Assembly: GCF_001594145.1 (NCBI RefSeq)
Contig: NZ_LVCF01000025.1
Location: 186,001-250,000 of the forward strand
From: Branchiibius sp. NY16-3462-2
GTDB taxonomy: Bacteria; Actinomycetota; Actinomycetes; Actinomycetales; Dermatophilaceae
Direction: 5' to 3'
Length of the DNA: 64,000 nucleotides
Part shown: in pieces, positions 7,938 to 16,645 of the stretch
Layout: each line of letters starts with the position of its first letter
How positions within the stretch are numbered: position 1 is the stretch's first letter
The notes under the pieces: model-generated
Databases searched by the model: none
What the model saw: the letters and a program-made list of their open reading frames with translations, nothing else
What the model was told of the DNA's origin: nothing
Made by a program: the position numbers and the translations under genes

Positions 7938-9119
7938 TCAGTCGTCCCTCAGCGCAAGGGCTTCCCGGTAGCTGAGCCGGTGTCCGGTCTGCAGCAACGA
8001 GCGCCGGTAGAGCCGCTCCGCCACGCGAACGATGACGTGCGCCGCGGCCAGACCGATCAGCAACGCCACCACCGGCTCCCACCAGGCGGCGTCCCCCGAC
8101 ACCACCCGCACCGGCATCGCGATCGTCGACAACAGCGGGATGTAGGAGGCGACCGTCAGGAACAACCCGCTGCCGGAGATGCCCACGATGAAGACGATCA
8201 CCACCAGCATGGTCAGCGGTGTCGACGTGGACTGCAGGTCCTCGTTGCGGGTCGCGAGCGCACCGGCGACCGCCCACACCGCGGCGAAGGTCACGAAGCC
8301 GACGATGAAGAACAGAATGAACCAGAAGATCCCGCCGGACACCTGCGACAGCAATTCGCTGCGACCGGTCGCGATCAGCCCGATGATGCCGGCGAGCGCG
8401 AAGATCGCGACCTGTGCCAGGGCAAGGATGGTGTTGCCGACCACCTTGCCGATCAGCAACTGCCGCAACGGGATTGCACTGGCGAGAATCTCGACGATGC
8501 GGTTCTGCTTCTCCTCGATGACACTGCTGGCGATGGACATTCCGAAGAGCAGCGCCGCGATGTAGAACAGGAAACCGAAGACCAGACCGATGATCTTGCC
8601 GGTGCTCTGTTGGTCATCTCCGGACTGCAGCAGGTCGTAACTGACGGTGCTGCCCCTGGCCAACTGGTCCATCGACACCCCTGCTGCGGCTGCGTTGCGT
8701 TGCAGCGCCTGTTGCTGCACGGCCTGCGGGATCCAGGTCTGGGCCGCGCTGTCCTTGCTGGACTTGCTCACCAGTCGCCAGCCGCCGTCGCTGGTGGGAA
8801 GGAGCGCAACGTCCGCCTTGCCGTCGGTGACGGCGCCCTCGGCAGCCCGTCGATCGGCGTACGTCGAGGTCTTGAAGGTGACCTTGTCCGATCCGGCCGC
8901 GTGCGCGGTCTTCTCGGCCTGTTGAGTGACTGCTACCGCCGCCGGGTCGATGACCGCGACCTTGGTGGTCTGGGGCCGGCTGGCGAGATAGCCCTGGACG
9001 GCGAGGGATCCGACGATCAGGAGCAGGACGACGACCGTGGAGACGATGAAGTTGCGGTCCTTGAGCTTGACCGACATCTCGCGGGCGGCGACGATCCGCC
9101 ATAACTGATTGGTTTTCAT
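7938..9119 (-). CDS. ABC-2 family exporter permease (NatB-like)
   Basis: 393 residues. One helix lies near residues 25-45, then a large extracytoplasmic domain (about 50-175), then five C-terminal helices (about 180-375) containing the conserved SSVIEEKQNRIVEILASAIP, the ABC-2 coupling region of NatB/YhaP-type permeases. It pairs with the ATPase directly upstream (4 nt overlap), forming a two-gene exporter. The substrate is unknown; NatAB relatives export Na+ or drugs. The adjacent NarL-type regulator suggests control by an envelope-stress two-component system. Confidence 0.9.
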   Translation of the reverse strand: MKTNQLWRIVAAREMSVKLKDRNFIVSTVVVLLLIVGSLAVQGYLASRPQTTKVAVIDPAAVAVTQQAEKTAHAAGSDKVTFKTSTYADRRAAEGAVTDGKADVALLPTSDGGWRLVSKSSKDSAAQTWIPQAVQQQALQRNAAAAGVSMDQLARGSTVSYDLLQSGDDQQSTGKIIGLVFGFLFYIAALLFGMSIASSVIEEKQNRIVEILASAIPLRQLLIGKVVGNTILALAQVAIFALAGIIGLIATGRSELLSQVSGGIFWFILFFIVGFVTFAAVWAVAGALATRNEDLQSTSTPLTMLVVIVFIVGISGSGLFLTVASYIPLLSTIAMPVRVVSGDAAWWEPVVALLIGLAAAHVIVRVAERLYRRSLLQTGHRLSYREALALRDD

Positions 9120-10030
9120 GCCAGCACCTCCTGCTTCGCCCGGGCGCTGCCGGTGGTCACGTCCCGGTAGATGTCGGCCAGGCTGGGACGGATCGGTCCG
9201 AACTCCAGCACCGACCCGCGGGCCATTGCCGCACGCAGGACCGCATCGGCCTGATCGGGCGAATCAAGCTGCAGCACAGCTGAATTACCGTCGATATCGA
9301 TAACGCGGACATCGCTCTGATCGCGCAACCAGCCGGCGTCGCCACTCAGCACCAGACGGTGCCGGACGGTCTCGGTGGCCCGCAGGTCATCGGCCGTTCC
9401 TTCGGCCAGAACCTGACCGTGGGAGAGGATCACCAGCCGGTCGCACAACCGCTCCACCAGATCCAGTTGGTGGGAGGAGAAAAGCACGGGTACGCCGCGG
9501 CCGGTGAATTCGCGCAGTAGCGCGGCCATCGAATCGACCGCTGCCGGGTCCAGCCCAGAGAACGGCTCGTCCAGGACGAGCATCGTCGGATCGGCCACCA
9601 GCGCAGCGATGATCTGCACCCGCTGCTGATTACCCAGGGAGAGCGACTCCAGTTTGTCGCCGGTGCGATCAGCCAGGTCGAAGCGCTCCAACAGTCCGGT
9701 CGACCGACTCGTGGCCTCCTGCGCGCTCAGGCCGCGCAGCCGGGCCAGGTACACCAATTGATCGAGGATCGGTTGCTTGGGGTAGAGCCCGCGTTCTTCA
9801 GGCATGTACCCGAAACCGCGGCGGTCGGTGATGGTGATCGCGCGACCCTGCCAGTCGATCTGGCCGCCGTGCTGGGCGAGAACGCCCATGATCATCCGCA
9901 TCGTGGTGGTCTTGCCGGCCCCGTTGCCGCCGACGAACCCGGTCATGGCGCCGTCCGGCACGCTGAAACTGACCCGGTCGACGGCGACGTGGTCGCCGAA
10001 CCTTCGGCTGACGTCTCGTAGCTCCAACAT
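9116..10030 (-). CDS. ABC transporter ATP-binding protein (NatA-like)
   Basis: 304 residues with a full set of nucleotide-binding motifs: Walker A GGNGAGKTT near residue 35, a Q-loop region FGYMPEERGLYP, the signature in the variant form LSLGNQQR typical of NatA-type ATPases, Walker B MLVLDEPFSGLD and the switch His in FSSHQLD. A C-terminal regulatory extension of about 85 residues follows. It energises the permease encoded immediately downstream. The 65 bp upstream hold a perfect 16 bp palindrome and then the response regulator end. Confidence 0.95.
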   Translation of the reverse strand: MLELRDVSRRFGDHVAVDRVSFSVPDGAMTGFVGGNGAGKTTTMRMIMGVLAQHGGQIDWQGRAITITDRRGFGYMPEERGLYPKQPILDQLVYLARLRGLSAQEATSRSTGLLERFDLADRTGDKLESLSLGNQQRVQIIAALVADPTMLVLDEPFSGLDPAAVDSMAALLREFTGRGVPVLFSSHQLDLVERLCDRLVILSHGQVLAEGTADDLRATETVRHRLVLSGDAGWLRDQSDVRVIDIDGNSAVLQLDSPDQADAVLRAAMARGSVLEFGPIRPSLADIYRDVTTGSARAKQEVLA

Positions 10031-10058
10031 GCCTTCGACGCTACGGCGGGTGCCCGGT

Positions 10059-10074
10059 CGGGCGGATCCGCCCG
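10059..10074. repeat. 16 bp perfect palindrome between regulator and exporter genes
   Basis: CGGGCGGATCCGCCCG lies in the 65 bp between the response-regulator stop and the ABC ATPase start. It can form a short GC stem (terminator after the regulator) or be a protein-binding dyad at the exporter promoter. The sequence alone does not decide. Confidence 0.5.
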
Positions 10075-10095
10075 CGGGCGGAGATTGTCTGTTCG

Positions 10096-10755
10096 CTACT
10101 CCCCCGGCAGGACGAGACCGCTCTCATAAGCACGTACGACGGCCTGCACCCGATCGCGTAGCTGCAACTTGGCCAGGACGCTGGATAGGTGGGTTTTGAC
10201 GGTGCTTTCGCCCAGGACCAACTGCTGCGCGATCTCTGCGTTGGACAGGCCTTTTCCGACCAGCGTCAGGACTTCCAACTCGCGCGGGGTGAGTTGCTCC
10301 AGAGTGCGGTCCGGCGCGGGGGTAGGGGTCGCCGTACTGCGCTCGATCACCCGACGAGTGACCTCGGGGGCCAGTAGCGCGTAGCCCCGGCCCACGGTGC
10401 GGATGGCGTCGGCCAACTCTTCGGGGCTGGTGTTCTTCAGCAGGAAGCCGCTGGCTCCGGCGGCCAGGCCTTCGAAGAGGTAGTCGTCACGGTCGAAGGT
10501 CGTCAGCAACAGCACCTTGGCCGTCCCGGCCGCCACGATGCTGCGGCAGGCGTCGATGCCGTTCAAACGAGGCATCTCGACATCCATCAGAACCACGTCC
10601 GGCGCCAATCGGTTTGCAGCTTCGACGGATTCGGCGCCATCGGCAGCCTCCCCAACCACGTTGATGTCGGGTTCGACCGAGAGCATCATCACGAACCCGC
10701 TGCGGACGAGAGCCTGGTCATCGACCACCAGGATGCGCAAGGGTGCCTCAGCCAT
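10096..10755 (-). CDS. NarL/LuxR-family response regulator
   Basis: 219 residues. The receiver domain (1-125) has the acidic pair Asp12-Asp13, phosphoacceptor Asp58 in DVVLMDVEMPRLNG, and the switch and Lys region GFLLKNTSPEEL. The C-terminal LuxR HTH (about 150-215) has LTPRELEVLTLVGKGLSNAEIA and GESTVKTHLSSVLAKL. Start ATG at 10755: a TATCGT -10 lies 6 nt upstream (leaderless type). It sits directly upstream of the ABC exporter on the same strand, its probable target. A DesK/NarX-class kinase is encoded on the same strand at 14013-15290, separated by poxB and the HTH pair. Confidence 0.93.
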   Translation of the reverse strand: MAEAPLRILVVDDQALVRSGFVMMLSVEPDINVVGEAADGAESVEAANRLAPDVVLMDVEMPRLNGIDACRSIVAAGTAKVLLLTTFDRDDYLFEGLAAGASGFLLKNTSPEELADAIRTVGRGYALLAPEVTRRVIERSTATPTPAPDRTLEQLTPRELEVLTLVGKGLSNAEIAQQLVLGESTVKTHLSSVLAKLQLRDRVQAVVRAYESGLVLPGE

Positions 10756-10815
10756 GGCTCGACGATATCGAGCGGCTAGCGTGGGAGACCCAGCCGACCG
10801 AGAGGACACCCGCTC

Positions 10816-12558
10816 GTGAAACTCGCCCAGCAACTTGTCGGACAACTGCAGGACGCCGGTGTGCGCCGGATCTACGGAATCGTGGGTGACAGCCTCAACC
10901 CGATCGTGGACGCCGTGCGGGAGACGGGTGGCAGCGCCAAGGGCGGGATCGACTGGATCCACGTGCGGCATGAGGAGGCGGCGGCGTTCGCGGCTTCGGC
11001 GGATGCCCAGTTGACCGGTGAGCTGGCGGTGTGTGCGGGTTCGTGCGGGCCAGGCAACCTGCACCTGATCAACGGTCTGTACGACGCCAATCGCACAGGA
11101 GCACCGGTGCTGGCGATCGCCAGTCACATCCCCAGCACCCAGATCGGGCAGTCCTACTTCCAGGAGACCCACCCCGACCGGCTGTTCAACGAGTGCAGCG
11201 TCTACAGCGAGCTGGTCAGCACCCCGCAGCAGTCTCCGCGCGTCGTCCACGCAGCGATCTCGCACGCGTTGGGCGATGGCGGTGTGGCGGTCGTGACGCT
11301 GCCCGGCGATCTGGCGTCGTTGGACTCGGAAGGCGAGCCCCCGGCGTACGTGCCGATCGAGCACGGGCACCTGATGCCCGCGCCGTCCGTCGTGCAGCAA
11401 CTCGCCGAGGCGATCAACTCGGCGTCCCGGGTGGCCATCTTCGCCGGCTACGGCACCGGTGAGGCGCACGACCAGGTGATCGCACTCGCGGAGAAGATCG
11501 GTGCTCCCATCGGGCACAGTCTGCGCGGCAAGGACCAGATCCAGTGGGAGAACCCCTACGACGTAGGGATGACCGGGCTGCTCGGGTACGGCGCGGCGGC
11601 GGCCGGGATCGAAGACGCTGAGCTGTTGTTGATGCTCGGGACCGACTTCCCGTACAACCAGTTCCTACCCGATGTGCGCACCGCGCAGGTCGACCGGCGG
11701 GCGGCCATCATCGGGCGCCGGACCGGGGTCGACATCCCGGTGCACGGTGACGTCCTGCCGACGTTGCTGGCGTTGGAGGAGTTCGTCGAGCCGAAGAAGG
11801 ACCAGAAGTTCCTGGCCAAGACTCTCAAGAAGCACGAGCGGTTGATGAGCAAAGCCGTTGGTGCGTATACGAAGAACGTCGAGACGCGGGTTCCGATCCA
11901 TCCCGAGTACGCCGCGTCGATCCTGGACAAGGTGGCCGCACCCGACGCGATCTTCACGGCGGACACCGGCATGTGCAATGTGTGGACGGCGCGCTACATC
12001 GAGCCGTTGGGAACCCGCCGGTTGATCGGATCCTTCCTGCATGGGTCGATGGCCAACGCGCTGCCGCAGGCGCTGGGGGCGCAGTTTGCCTTCCCCAACC
12101 GTCAGGTGGTGGCGGTGTGTGGCGACGGCGGCCTGTCGATGCTGCTGGGGGACATGCTGACCGCGAAGATGTACGACCTCCCGATCAAGGTCATGGTGTT
12201 CAACAACGCCACACTCGGGATGGTCAAACTGGAGATGCTGGTCGACTCCATGCCGGACTTCGGAACCGACACTCCCTCAGTCAATTTCGCGGATATCGCT
12301 GCCGCGATGGGGTGGCATTCCATCCGGGTGACCGATCCGCGCCAGTTGGAAGGGGCCTTCGGTGAGTCGTTGGCCTCCGACGGGCCGTCGCTGGTGGACA
12401 TCGTGACCGACCCACGGGCGCTGTCGATCCCGCCCAAGATCACCTCCGAACAGCTCTTCGGTTTCGCGACGGCAATGAGCAAGATTGTGCTGAACGGTGG
12501 CGCCGGTGAGGCGGTCGCGATGGCCCGCTCCAACCTGCGCAACATCCCGCGCGGCTGA
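10816..12558 (+). CDS. poxB: Pyruvate oxidase / pyruvate dehydrogenase (quinone), ThDP-dependent
   Basis: 580 residues with the three domains of POX-type ThDP enzymes: a pyrimidine domain with the catalytic Glu in VRHEEAAAFAAS, a central FAD-type domain, and a PP domain with the Mg/ThDP motif beginning CGDGGLSMLLGDM and ending FNN. It most resembles PoxB (membrane-associated, pyruvate to acetate and CO2 with quinone reduction) rather than acetolactate synthase. Start GTG 10816, with AGAGGA about 10 nt upstream. It is divergent from the response regulator across 60 bp. Assignment of the electron acceptor is from family resemblance. Confidence 0.9.
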   Translation: MKLAQQLVGQLQDAGVRRIYGIVGDSLNPIVDAVRETGGSAKGGIDWIHVRHEEAAAFAASADAQLTGELAVCAGSCGPGNLHLINGLYDANRTGAPVLAIASHIPSTQIGQSYFQETHPDRLFNECSVYSELVSTPQQSPRVVHAAISHALGDGGVAVVTLPGDLASLDSEGEPPAYVPIEHGHLMPAPSVVQQLAEAINSASRVAIFAGYGTGEAHDQVIALAEKIGAPIGHSLRGKDQIQWENPYDVGMTGLLGYGAAAAGIEDAELLLMLGTDFPYNQFLPDVRTAQVDRRAAIIGRRTGVDIPVHGDVLPTLLALEEFVEPKKDQKFLAKTLKKHERLMSKAVGAYTKNVETRVPIHPEYAASILDKVAAPDAIFTADTGMCNVWTARYIEPLGTRRLIGSFLHGSMANALPQALGAQFAFPNRQVVAVCGDGGLSMLLGDMLTAKMYDLPIKVMVFNNATLGMVKLEMLVDSMPDFGTDTPSVNFADIAAAMGWHSIRVTDPRQLEGAFGESLASDGPSLVDIVTDPRALSIPPKITSEQLFGFATAMSKIVLNGGAGEAVAMARSNLRNIPRG

Positions 12559-12568
12559 GAGCGACTCG

Positions 12569-12620
12569 GCGTGCTGGGCTGGCGGCATTACCCGCGTCAC
12601 CAACCTCCCCACCTGCCGGA
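12569..12620. repeat. Degenerate upstream copy of the 12775-12826 start-region sequence
   Basis: GTGCTGGGCTGGCGGCAT occurs here and again at 12776, just at the start codon of the HTH gene. The following about 30 bp remain recognisably similar (CCCGCGTCACCAACCTC against CCCGTCGCCACCCTCGC). In this copy the ATG is ATT. I read it as part of a decayed duplication of the beginning of the HTH gene. Confidence 0.55.
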
Positions 12621-12640
12621 GCGACCCTGCAATTAGTCGC

Positions 12641-12663
12641 CTTCATAAGGCCGCCTTATGAAG
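12641..12663. repeat. Near-perfect AT-rich palindrome
   Basis: CTTCATAAGG-CCG-CCTTATGAAG has two 10 bp arms that match perfectly around a 3 nt centre. It is AT-rich in a GC-rich setting and overlaps the ATG (12658) of the relic ORF that follows. Dyad symmetry of this kind suggests an operator or recombination site rather than a terminator. Confidence 0.6.
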
Positions 12664-12756
12664 CAAACCAACGACACCATCGCCCCGACGCTCGCCGACA
12701 GCCACGGACAGCGTCGGTCTGCTGGCCCGTTGTCCACACTGTCGACCCTGAGCTGA
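12658..12756 (+). pseudogene. Truncated relic of the HTH gene's N-terminus
   Basis: A 32-codon ORF starting ATGAAG. Its product contains NDTIAPTLADSHGQRRSAG, which aligns with VATLAPPLTDSYEQCRYAE at the start of the intact HTH protein encoded 35 bp downstream (shared T-[IL]-A-P-x-L-x-D-S-x-x-Q-x-R). The similarity stops after about 22 residues and the frame ends soon after, without an HTH. It looks like the remains of a tandem duplication; a functional short peptide cannot be excluded. Confidence 0.5.
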
Positions 12757-12790
12757 AGCGGCCCACGGCTCACCGTGCTGGGCTGGCGGC

Positions 12791-13390
12791 ATGACACCCG
12801 TCGCCACCCTCGCCCCGCCTCTCACCGACAGCTACGAACAATGCCGGTATGCCGAACAGGTAGCCCGGTGGGCGCGGCTGCTCCTGGTGCGAGCTGCCAC
12901 CTTCCTTCTCGTGACACAGGACGCCGTGGCCACGGAACTCGGGATCAGCCAACCGGCGGTCAGCCAACAACTCGCCGCGACGAAGATCGCGCACGTCCAG
13001 CGACTCGACCGCGGTCTGCTGCTCGATGCAGCACCTCCGGCGCTCGAATGGCTCGCTGCACGAATGGGATTCGATGCCATCGAGGCGCGCGACTGCTGCT
13101 GGCACCCACAACCAGAACCTGCCGCACCGGCCACCGCACCGGACGATCCCGACGCCTCCGACCGAGCCTGGATCGAACAGGCCACCGCGTGGCTGTTCGG
13201 CGAATCGCTGGTCGCCTCCGTCGATGAACCACCGATCGACGTCTTCGTCCGGGTGCCTGTGGGGCTCGCCCGCAACGAGGTCGAGCAGTTGCGCGGCATG
13301 GCGGGGCGGCTCCTGCGTCGCGAGGTCGTGATGCATTCGCAGGTAAACACTGCTCCCGCGGCAGTCCCCGGTGGTTCAATCCCTTCATGA
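12791..13390 (+). CDS. Helix-turn-helix protein of unknown function
   Basis: 199 residues. A helical N-terminus (SYEQCRYAEQVARWARLLL) leads to a clear HTH at about residues 49-66, VATELGISQPAVSQQL. The rest has no fold I recognise; it contains acidic and Trp-rich stretches (DRAWIEQATAWLFGESL) and a possible mixed alpha/beta end. The first ATG after the repeat at 12776 is used. The stop overlaps the next start by 4 nt (ATGA), which supports real translation and a functional pair with the secreted protein. Decayed copies of its first codons lie upstream. Confidence 0.65.
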   Translation: MTPVATLAPPLTDSYEQCRYAEQVARWARLLLVRAATFLLVTQDAVATELGISQPAVSQQLAATKIAHVQRLDRGLLLDAAPPALEWLAARMGFDAIEARDCCWHPQPEPAAPATAPDDPDASDRAWIEQATAWLFGESLVASVDEPPIDVFVRVPVGLARNEVEQLRGMAGRLLRREVVMHSQVNTAPAAVPGGSIPS

Positions 13391-14004
13391 GTCCCGAGCC
13401 GGCCAGCCCCTTGCGTCGTCATGGCGCAGCGTGGGCGGCGGCCGCCCTGGCCGTCGCGGCCGTGCTGCTCTTCGTCGCTGCGCGATGGGTGCTTACGCCG
13501 CATGCGTTCGCTGACACCGGGGCCACCATCGGCGCTCATCCGGGGATCGGTCACACGGAGTACTTCGGGATGGCGGTCGAACCCGATCCTGGGAACCTGC
13601 CTGGCTTCGCAATGAGTTCGTCAGCCGGCGGACCACCGGTCCAGGTCGGCGGCCCGACCCAATTACCCCAGCGATCCGTCACCGTGAACGTCGTCGATGC
13701 GCGTCCCAACGTGACCGAAAATTCCAGCAACGCGCACCTTTCGCTCCTCTACTGCGTTCGTCGCACGAAGAATCTGGGTATGGGTTCAGGATTCGCCGAC
13801 ACGCTCCACGAGGTGTGCCGCAGCGTCGAGCCGTTGGGCACCGGGACGCGCACCCTCGACGACGACTCCGACGTGGTACTGGCGGTCACACCTACGCGCG
13901 TCGGCACGGTAGAGGTCGACGGAGTGACCCTCGACTATCAGGACGGTCTACGTCGCGGAACCCAGAGTGTCGGCGTAACCATCGTCGCCGATACCACCAA
14001 CTAG
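13387..14004 (+). CDS. Membrane-anchored or secreted protein of unknown function
   Basis: 205 residues. Residues about 13-33 (WAAAALAVAAVLLFVAARWV) form one hydrophobic helix, either an uncleaved anchor or a signal peptide. The remainder is a beta-rich extracytoplasmic domain with two cysteines (SLLYCVRR and HEVCRSVEP) that could pair. No family recognised. It is translationally coupled to the HTH gene (4 nt overlap) and convergent with the kinase gene (8 bp gap). The pairing of a cytoplasmic DNA-binding protein with an exported partner is the main clue. Confidence 0.7.
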   Translation: MSPEPASPLRRHGAAWAAAALAVAAVLLFVAARWVLTPHAFADTGATIGAHPGIGHTEYFGMAVEPDPGNLPGFAMSSSAGGPPVQVGGPTQLPQRSVTVNVVDARPNVTENSSNAHLSLLYCVRRTKNLGMGSGFADTLHEVCRSVEPLGTGTRTLDDDSDVVLAVTPTRVGTVEVDGVTLDYQDGLRRGTQSVGVTIVADTTN

Positions 14005-14012
14005 CGAAACAT

Positions 14013-15290
14013 TCACAGCAAGAAGGGGATCCGGGCTCGCACCCGGAAGCCACCCGTAGCCCGCGGCCCGATCTCCGCCTCACCCCCGAGCGCCGCGACC
14101 CGTTCCCGAATCCCCTGCAGCCCGAGGCCCGTTCCTCTCGTGCCCGGCAACGGCGAGCCGGTGTCGAGGACTTCCGCCTCGACGTACGCTCCATCACCGG
14201 CGCGCGTCACGCGCACCGTCACCGACGCGGTCGCCGCTGACGAGTGGGCGCGCACGTTGGACAGCGCCTCCTGCACCACCCGGTAGACCCCGAAGCCGGT
14301 CGCGGCCGGCACCCGGTCCGCCAGCCCGTCCTCGTCCACCAGAACGTACGTCGCGCCAAGACCCAACGTTGAGAACTGGGCTGCCAGCGCTGGGACGTCC
14401 GCAAGGGTCGGCGCCGGTGTCCGCGACTCGGCGTCATCGCCACGCAACGTGCCCACGAGGGAGCGCATCTCGGTCACGGCCGAACGCGCCGAGGACTCAA
14501 CGGTTTCCAACGCGCCAGCCGCTGCCGGCGGGTCGACCGTGAGCACGCGACGCGCAGCAGCGGCCTGCACCCCCATCAACGCAACGTGATGCGCCACCAC
14601 ATCGTGCAGTTCGCGAGCGATGCGCAACCGCTCGTCGACCACGGAACGGTCGCGCAGTTGTGCGGCCTGCACCTCGATCAGACCCGCCTGGTCGGCCAGC
14701 GCCGCCCGCTGGCGGGCATTACGCCAGTCAAGCGCCCCACCCAGGATCGCGCCGCCGAAATAGATGGCGTTGATCAAGTAGATGTACCCGGTGAGGGCGG
14801 CGGGATAGGGCAACGGGCCCGGTGAGGGCTGCCCCTGCAACTTGGTCCGGTTGACCAGGTCGATGGTCACCCACACCATCAGCGCCGCGACACACAACCC
14901 CACGACGGTCATCGTCCGACCCCGCGGTGCACCCCACGCCACCGCCGCGTAAAAGGCTGCGAGATAGAGGAATTGCAACACGATGCTGGTCGCCAGCGGT
15001 GGCCACAGGATTCCCGAAACGATCCACAGCACGGTGACCGCCAGCACCGTCGCGATCGGCAGACGTCGCCGCCACACGATGACCACACCCGCAAGCACCA
15101 ACGGCACATGCTGCACCACCACCGGCGCGGTGATCGTGCTCAGGGAGCCGAGGCTGCGCTCCAGCTCCAGGCCGAGCGCACCAACCACGACAAAGGCAAT
15201 CGCGATCGCGATGTCCCGACGCCACCACGCCTGCGGCAACGGTCGTCGCCACGGGTCTCCGACGCCGAAAAACGCTCCCACCGTGGCCAC
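14013..15290 (-). CDS. Sensor histidine kinase, NarX/DesK class (HisKA_3)
   Basis: About 425 residues. The N-terminal half has four to six membrane helices. The dimerisation/phosphoacceptor helix RIARELHDVVAHHVALMG gives the phosphorylated His. The HATPase_c domain has the N-box VQEALSNVRAHS and G-box GTGLGLQGIRERV. This class phosphorylates NarL-type regulators, so the regulator at 10096-10755 is the likely partner. The start is a GTG 5 nt after the serS stop (15290); a second GTG at 15281 is possible. There is no clear ribosome binding site, so it is probably coupled to serS translation. Confidence 0.88.
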   Translation of the reverse strand: MATVGAFFGVGDPWRRPLPQAWWRRDIAIAIAFVVVGALGLELERSLGSLSTITAPVVVQHVPLVLAGVVIVWRRRLPIATVLAVTVLWIVSGILWPPLATSIVLQFLYLAAFYAAVAWGAPRGRTMTVVGLCVAALMVWVTIDLVNRTKLQGQPSPGPLPYPAALTGYIYLINAIYFGGAILGGALDWRNARQRAALADQAGLIEVQAAQLRDRSVVDERLRIARELHDVVAHHVALMGVQAAAARRVLTVDPPAAAGALETVESSARSAVTEMRSLVGTLRGDDAESRTPAPTLADVPALAAQFSTLGLGATYVLVDEDGLADRVPAATGFGVYRVVQEALSNVRAHSSAATASVTVRVTRAGDGAYVEAEVLDTGSPLPGTRGTGLGLQGIRERVAALGGEAEIGPRATGGFRVRARIPFLL

Positions 15291-15295
15291 GGCCG

Positions 15296-16606
15296 TCAGC
15301 TGACCGGCTTCAGCACGTCCTCGCCGACGAACGGGGCCAGCGCCGCGGGGACGCGCACCGAACCGTCCGCCTGCTGGTGGTTCTCCAGGATCGCCACCAA
15401 CCAACGAGTCGTCGCCAGCGTGCCGTTCAGCGTCGCCACGATCTCGGACTTGCCCTCCTGCGTGCGGAACCGGGTGTTCAGGCGGCGGGCTTGGTACGTC
15501 GTACAGTTCGACGTCGACGTGAGCTCGCGGTAACGGCCCTGGGTGGGCACCCACGCCTCGCAGTCGAACTTGCGCGCGGCCGGGTTGCCCAGGTCGCCCG
15601 CGGCGGTGTCGATGATCCGGTAGGGCACCTCGATCTTGGCGAGCATCTCCCGCTCCCAACCCAGCAGCCGCTCGTGCTCGGCCTCCGCCTGCGCCGGGTC
15701 GCAGTAGACGAACATCTCCAGCTTCTGGAACTGGTGCACCCGGATGATTCCGCGGGTGTCCTTGCCGTGCGAGCCAGCCTCGCGGCGGTAACACGTCGAC
15801 CAGCCGGCGTAGCGCTGCGGACCCTGCGACAGGTCGATGATCTCGTCGGCGTGATAGCCCGCGAGCGCCACCTCAGAGGTACCGGTGAGGAACAGGTCGT
15901 CGGCCTCCAGGCGATAGACCTCGTCGGCGTGCTCGTCGAGGAAGCCGGCCCCGGTCATGATGTCCGGGCGCACCAGCGTGGGCGTGATCATCGGGGTGAA
16001 GCCGTGCTCGACCGCGAAGGCCAGACCCATCTGCAGGAGCCCGAGTTCGAGGCGCGCGCCGACACCGGTCAGGAAGTAGAACCGCGAGCCGCCGACCTTG
16101 GCGCCGCGCTCCATGTCGATCGCCGCGAGTCGCTCACCGAGGGCCAGGTGGTCCATCGGCTCGAAATCGAACTCGGTGGGCGAGCCCACGACGTCACGGA
16201 CCGTGTAATCGTCCTCACCGCCGCTGGGAACGCCCTCGATGATGAGGTTGCCGACCTTCTTCAGCAGCGACTCGAAGGTCGCCGACTGTTCGTCGGCCTG
16301 TGCCTCCAGCGACTTCACCTGGGCCGCCAGCGCCGCGGCGTCCGTGCGTGCTTGCTCGGCCTGCTGCTCCAGGGCGGTCACGTCCTCGCCGCGTTTGCGG
16401 GCGGCGTTCAGCTGGCCCATGGCGGCGCCGACCTGCTTGCTGACCGACTTCTGCTGCGAGCGCAGTTCCTCGAAATGCGACAGCGCCGATCGCCGAGCGG
16501 AGTCCGCCGCCAGGATCTGGTCCACCAGGGACTCGTCGGCTCCCCGCGCCCGTTGACTGGCTCTGACCCGCTCGGGGTTCTCTCGCAAGACCTTGATGTC
16601 GATCAC
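15296..16606 (-). CDS. serS: Seryl-tRNA synthetase
   Basis: 436 residues, normal size for bacterial SerRS. The N-terminal tRNA-binding coiled coil (about 30-110) is rich in Ala/Gln/Glu. The class II core follows: motif 2 [22 protein letters not shown] and motif 3 [18 protein letters not shown]. The start is GTG 16606 ([17 protein letters not shown] is the standard SerRS N-terminus), with TAGCCT 7 nt upstream, so the mRNA is probably leaderless. It is divergent from the diacylglycerol kinase gene across 39 bp and is followed closely by the histidine kinase. Confidence 0.98.
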   Translation of the reverse strand: MIDIKVLRENPERVRASQRARGADESLVDQILAADSARRSALSHFEELRSQQKSVSKQVGAAMGQLNAARKRGEDVTALEQQAEQARTDAAALAAQVKSLEAQADEQSATFESLLKKVGNLIIEGVPSGGEDDYTVRDVVGSPTEFDFEPMDHLALGERLAAIDMERGAKVGGSRFYFLTGVGARLELGLLQMGLAFAVEHGFTPMITPTLVRPDIMTGAGFLDEHADEVYRLEADDLFLTGTSEVALAGYHADEIIDLSQGPQRYAGWSTCYRREAGSHGKDTRGIIRVHQFQKLEMFVYCDPAQAEAEHERLLGWEREMLAKIEVPYRIIDTAAGDLGNPAARKFDCEAWVPTQGRYRELTSTSNCTTYQARRLNTRFRTQEGKSEIVATLNGTLATTRWLVAILENHQQADGSVRVPAALAPFVGEDVLKPVS

Positions 16607-16645
16607 GATCGTTAGGCTAGCCCGGCCCTGGGATAGGTTGCGGTC

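Noticed and set aside
7980..9104. 374-codon plus-strand frame opposite the ABC permease
   Set aside because: Asp/Gln/Arg-rich shadow with no domain; the minus-strand frame has clear permease helices and coupling to the ATPase.
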